This document shows, one piece after another, positions 62,749 to 64,000 of a DNA stretch of 64,000 nt (position 1 is the stretch's first letter; each line of letters opens with the position of its first letter). Location: NCBI GenBank assembly GCA_021811145.1, contig JAJZPN010000007.1:1-64000 (forward strand), written 5' to 3'. Under the pieces are notes generated by a model. The model searched no databases. It was not told the DNA's origin and saw only the letters and a list, made by a program, of their open reading frames with translations. Origin of the DNA: Pseudomonadota bacterium (GTDB taxonomy: Bacteria > Pseudomonadota > Gammaproteobacteria > Burkholderiales > Ferrovaceae). A program made the translations under genes and the position numbers.

Positions 62749-63999
62749 GTGAATTTTAATACTTTATTTTTAATACTTTTAATTTTAGTCACACTCACAA
62801 AACTGTGGCTGAGCCGTCGCCAGTTAACTCACGTTTTAGTACATCAAAATAGAGTTCCTAGTGCGTTTAGCGCCTCCATATCACTAGAACAGCATCAAAA
62901 AGCCGCACGCTATACTGCAGCAAAAGTTAAAATGTCAATGTTTAGTACAGTGATTGAGTCAATTTGGCTTTACTGCTTAATTGAACAAGGCATTCTTTCT
63001 TTTTGGAATAGTTGGCTCATTAATCATATTCAAACACCTCTATTAAGCGGTATGTTACTAATTGGCGGTATCAGCCTGATGGGGGCAATTATTGATCTAC
63101 CTCTTAATATTTATAGCACCTTCGTAATTGAACAGCGTTTTGGCTTTAACCGTATGACCCCCAAAATGTATCTAATTGATTTATTTAAAAATACTCTCTT
63201 AGGGATGGTATTGGGAATTCCCATTATCTTAGCCGCATTATGGATGATGGCTTCTCTTGGGAGCTACTGGTGGCTTTACGCTTGGTTGGCTTGGATGTTG
63301 TTTAATACATTACTTCTTGCTATTTATCCTACTTGGATTGCACCTTTATTTAATCGCTTTTCCCCAGTCCCAGAGGGTGAATTAAAAAACAAAGTTGAAG
63401 AACTCATAAAAACCTGTGGTTTTAATGCAAGCGGCTTATTCGTCATGGATGGCTCTAAACGCTCTAGTCATGGCAATGCCTACTTTACTGGCTTTGGTAA
63501 AGCGAAGAGAGTGGTTTTTTTTGATACGCTTCTAGAAAGTCTTAATACTGACGAAATCCTTGCCGTATTAGCTCATGAGTTAGGACACTATCGTCTACGA
63601 CATGTCATTTATCGTTTAATTAGTATTTTCATTCTGAGTTTGGCTTTCTTAGCACTACTTGGTTGGTTTTATACCTCTACTTGGTTTTATATGGGTTTAG
63701 GTCATCAAATACCAAGCAATGCGATGGCCCTCACTTTATTTATGTTGGTTATTCCGATTATTGGCTTTCCTCTACAACCCTTAATGAGTTTGTTTTCCAG
63801 AAAACACGAGTTTGAGGCAGATGCTTATGCGAGTCGCTATGCAAAAGCCAACTCTCTTATCAGTGCGCTGGTTAAACTTTATAAAGAAAACGCAGCCACT
63901 CTAACACCTGACCCACTTCACTCTGCTATGTACGACTCACATCCACCGGCAGCCATTCGTATTGCTCATCTTGAACATTTAGCACATCAGCCAGGATGA
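62749..63999 (+). CDS. M48-family (Ste24-like) membrane metallopeptidase
   Basis: Zinc endopeptidase of the inner membrane, similar to CAAX-prenyl protease Ste24. The zinc motif HELGH is at 276-280, the third ligand region reads RKHEFEADAYA, and several helices flank it (about 3-20, 65-85, 105-120, 150-195, 285-340). The start is GTG with AAGGA six bases upstream. Length 416 is complete; the stop is the last codon before the window ends. In betaproteobacteria it commonly stands divergent from orn. Its substrates here are unknown. Confidence 0.92.
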   Translation: MNFNTLFLILLILVTLTKLWLSRRQLTHVLVHQNRVPSAFSASISLEQHQKAARYTAAKVKMSMFSTVIESIWLYCLIEQGILSFWNSWLINHIQTPLLSGMLLIGGISLMGAIIDLPLNIYSTFVIEQRFGFNRMTPKMYLIDLFKNTLLGMVLGIPIILAALWMMASLGSYWWLYAWLAWMLFNTLLLAIYPTWIAPLFNRFSPVPEGELKNKVEELIKTCGFNASGLFVMDGSKRSSHGNAYFTGFGKAKRVVFFDTLLESLNTDEILAVLAHELGHYRLRHVIYRLISIFILSLAFLALLGWFYTSTWFYMGLGHQIPSNAMALTLFMLVIPIIGFPLQPLMSLFSRKHEFEADAYASRYAKANSLISALVKLYKENAATLTPDPLHSAMYDSHPPAAIRIAHLEHLAHQPG

Positions 64000-64000
64000 G

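Overview
The window is an AT-rich, densely packed chromosomal segment that reads as a betaproteobacterium, probably in the Nitrosomonadales/Burkholderiales sphere. I infer this from gene order I know from that class: accA-tilS, ndk-rlmN-rodZ-ispG-hisS-yfgM-bamB-der-hfq-hflX-hflK-hflC-yjeT-hisZ-purA, exbB-exbD-lpxK-trm112-kdsB-adk beside a divergent xseA, yhdP-nit-tldD, and ilvE-zinc finger-waaF. The base composition is lower in GC than most members of the class. I cannot name the genus from the sequence alone.

Layout. 0-1.4 kb: the end of a membrane-bound diguanylate cyclase, facing a beta-carbonic anhydrase across the only clear intergenic terminator hairpin. 1.5-18 kb: one long leftward run, from fatty-acid and tRNA-modification genes (accA, tilS) through isoprenoid, tRNA-synthetase, outer-membrane assembly, GTPase and Hfq genes to the HflKC protease regulators and purA. 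18-27 kb: a cobalamin adenosyltransferase, a His-rich DUF4337 membrane protein, DAHP synthase, TldD, a nitrilase-fold amidase and the giant AsmA-like protein YhdP. 27-38 kb: ilvE/waaF, a molybdenum-cofactor pair (mocA/xdhC), alr, a YheT-type hydrolase, a phosphohexomutase, ispD/ispF, mltF and serS. 38-42 kb: recR-ybaB-dnaX, a PagL-like lipid A deacylase and the 4.5S SRP RNA. 41.6-46.6 kb: a polyhydroxybutyrate/ketone-body group (single-chain 3-oxoacid CoA-transferase, 3-hydroxybutyrate dehydrogenase, PhaM-like protein, intracellular PHB depolymerase) interleaved with ribA and folA. 46.7-53.3 kb: pip, nudL, PPi-dependent phosphofructokinase, adk, kdsB, trm112, lpxK, exbD and exbB. 53.3-64 kb: xseA, miaA, mutL, amiC, tsaE, queG, dsbD, orn and an M48 peptidase.

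How it works together: most of the window is housekeeping (translation, envelope biogenesis, DNA replication and repair, cofactors). The metabolic flavour is a PHB-storing cell with PPi-linked glycolysis/gluconeogenesis. The PHB genes as a set would convert stored polymer to acetoacetate and then acetoacetyl-CoA, although the synthase phaC is not in the window. Genes are packed with 1-4 nt start/stop overlaps, and several convergent pairs share their stop codons.

I found no mobile element, CRISPR array, tRNA, defence island or clearly new multi-gene system. No gene-free stretch exceeds 300 bases; the longest (250 bases, between exbB and xseA) carries a cluster of DnaA-box-like sites. The observations most worth following are a nine-A run in dnaX with immediate stops in both alternative frames, that DnaA-box cluster, the single-chain CoA-transferase, a RodZ without its C-terminal domain, and a PagL-like enzyme with a changed catalytic position.
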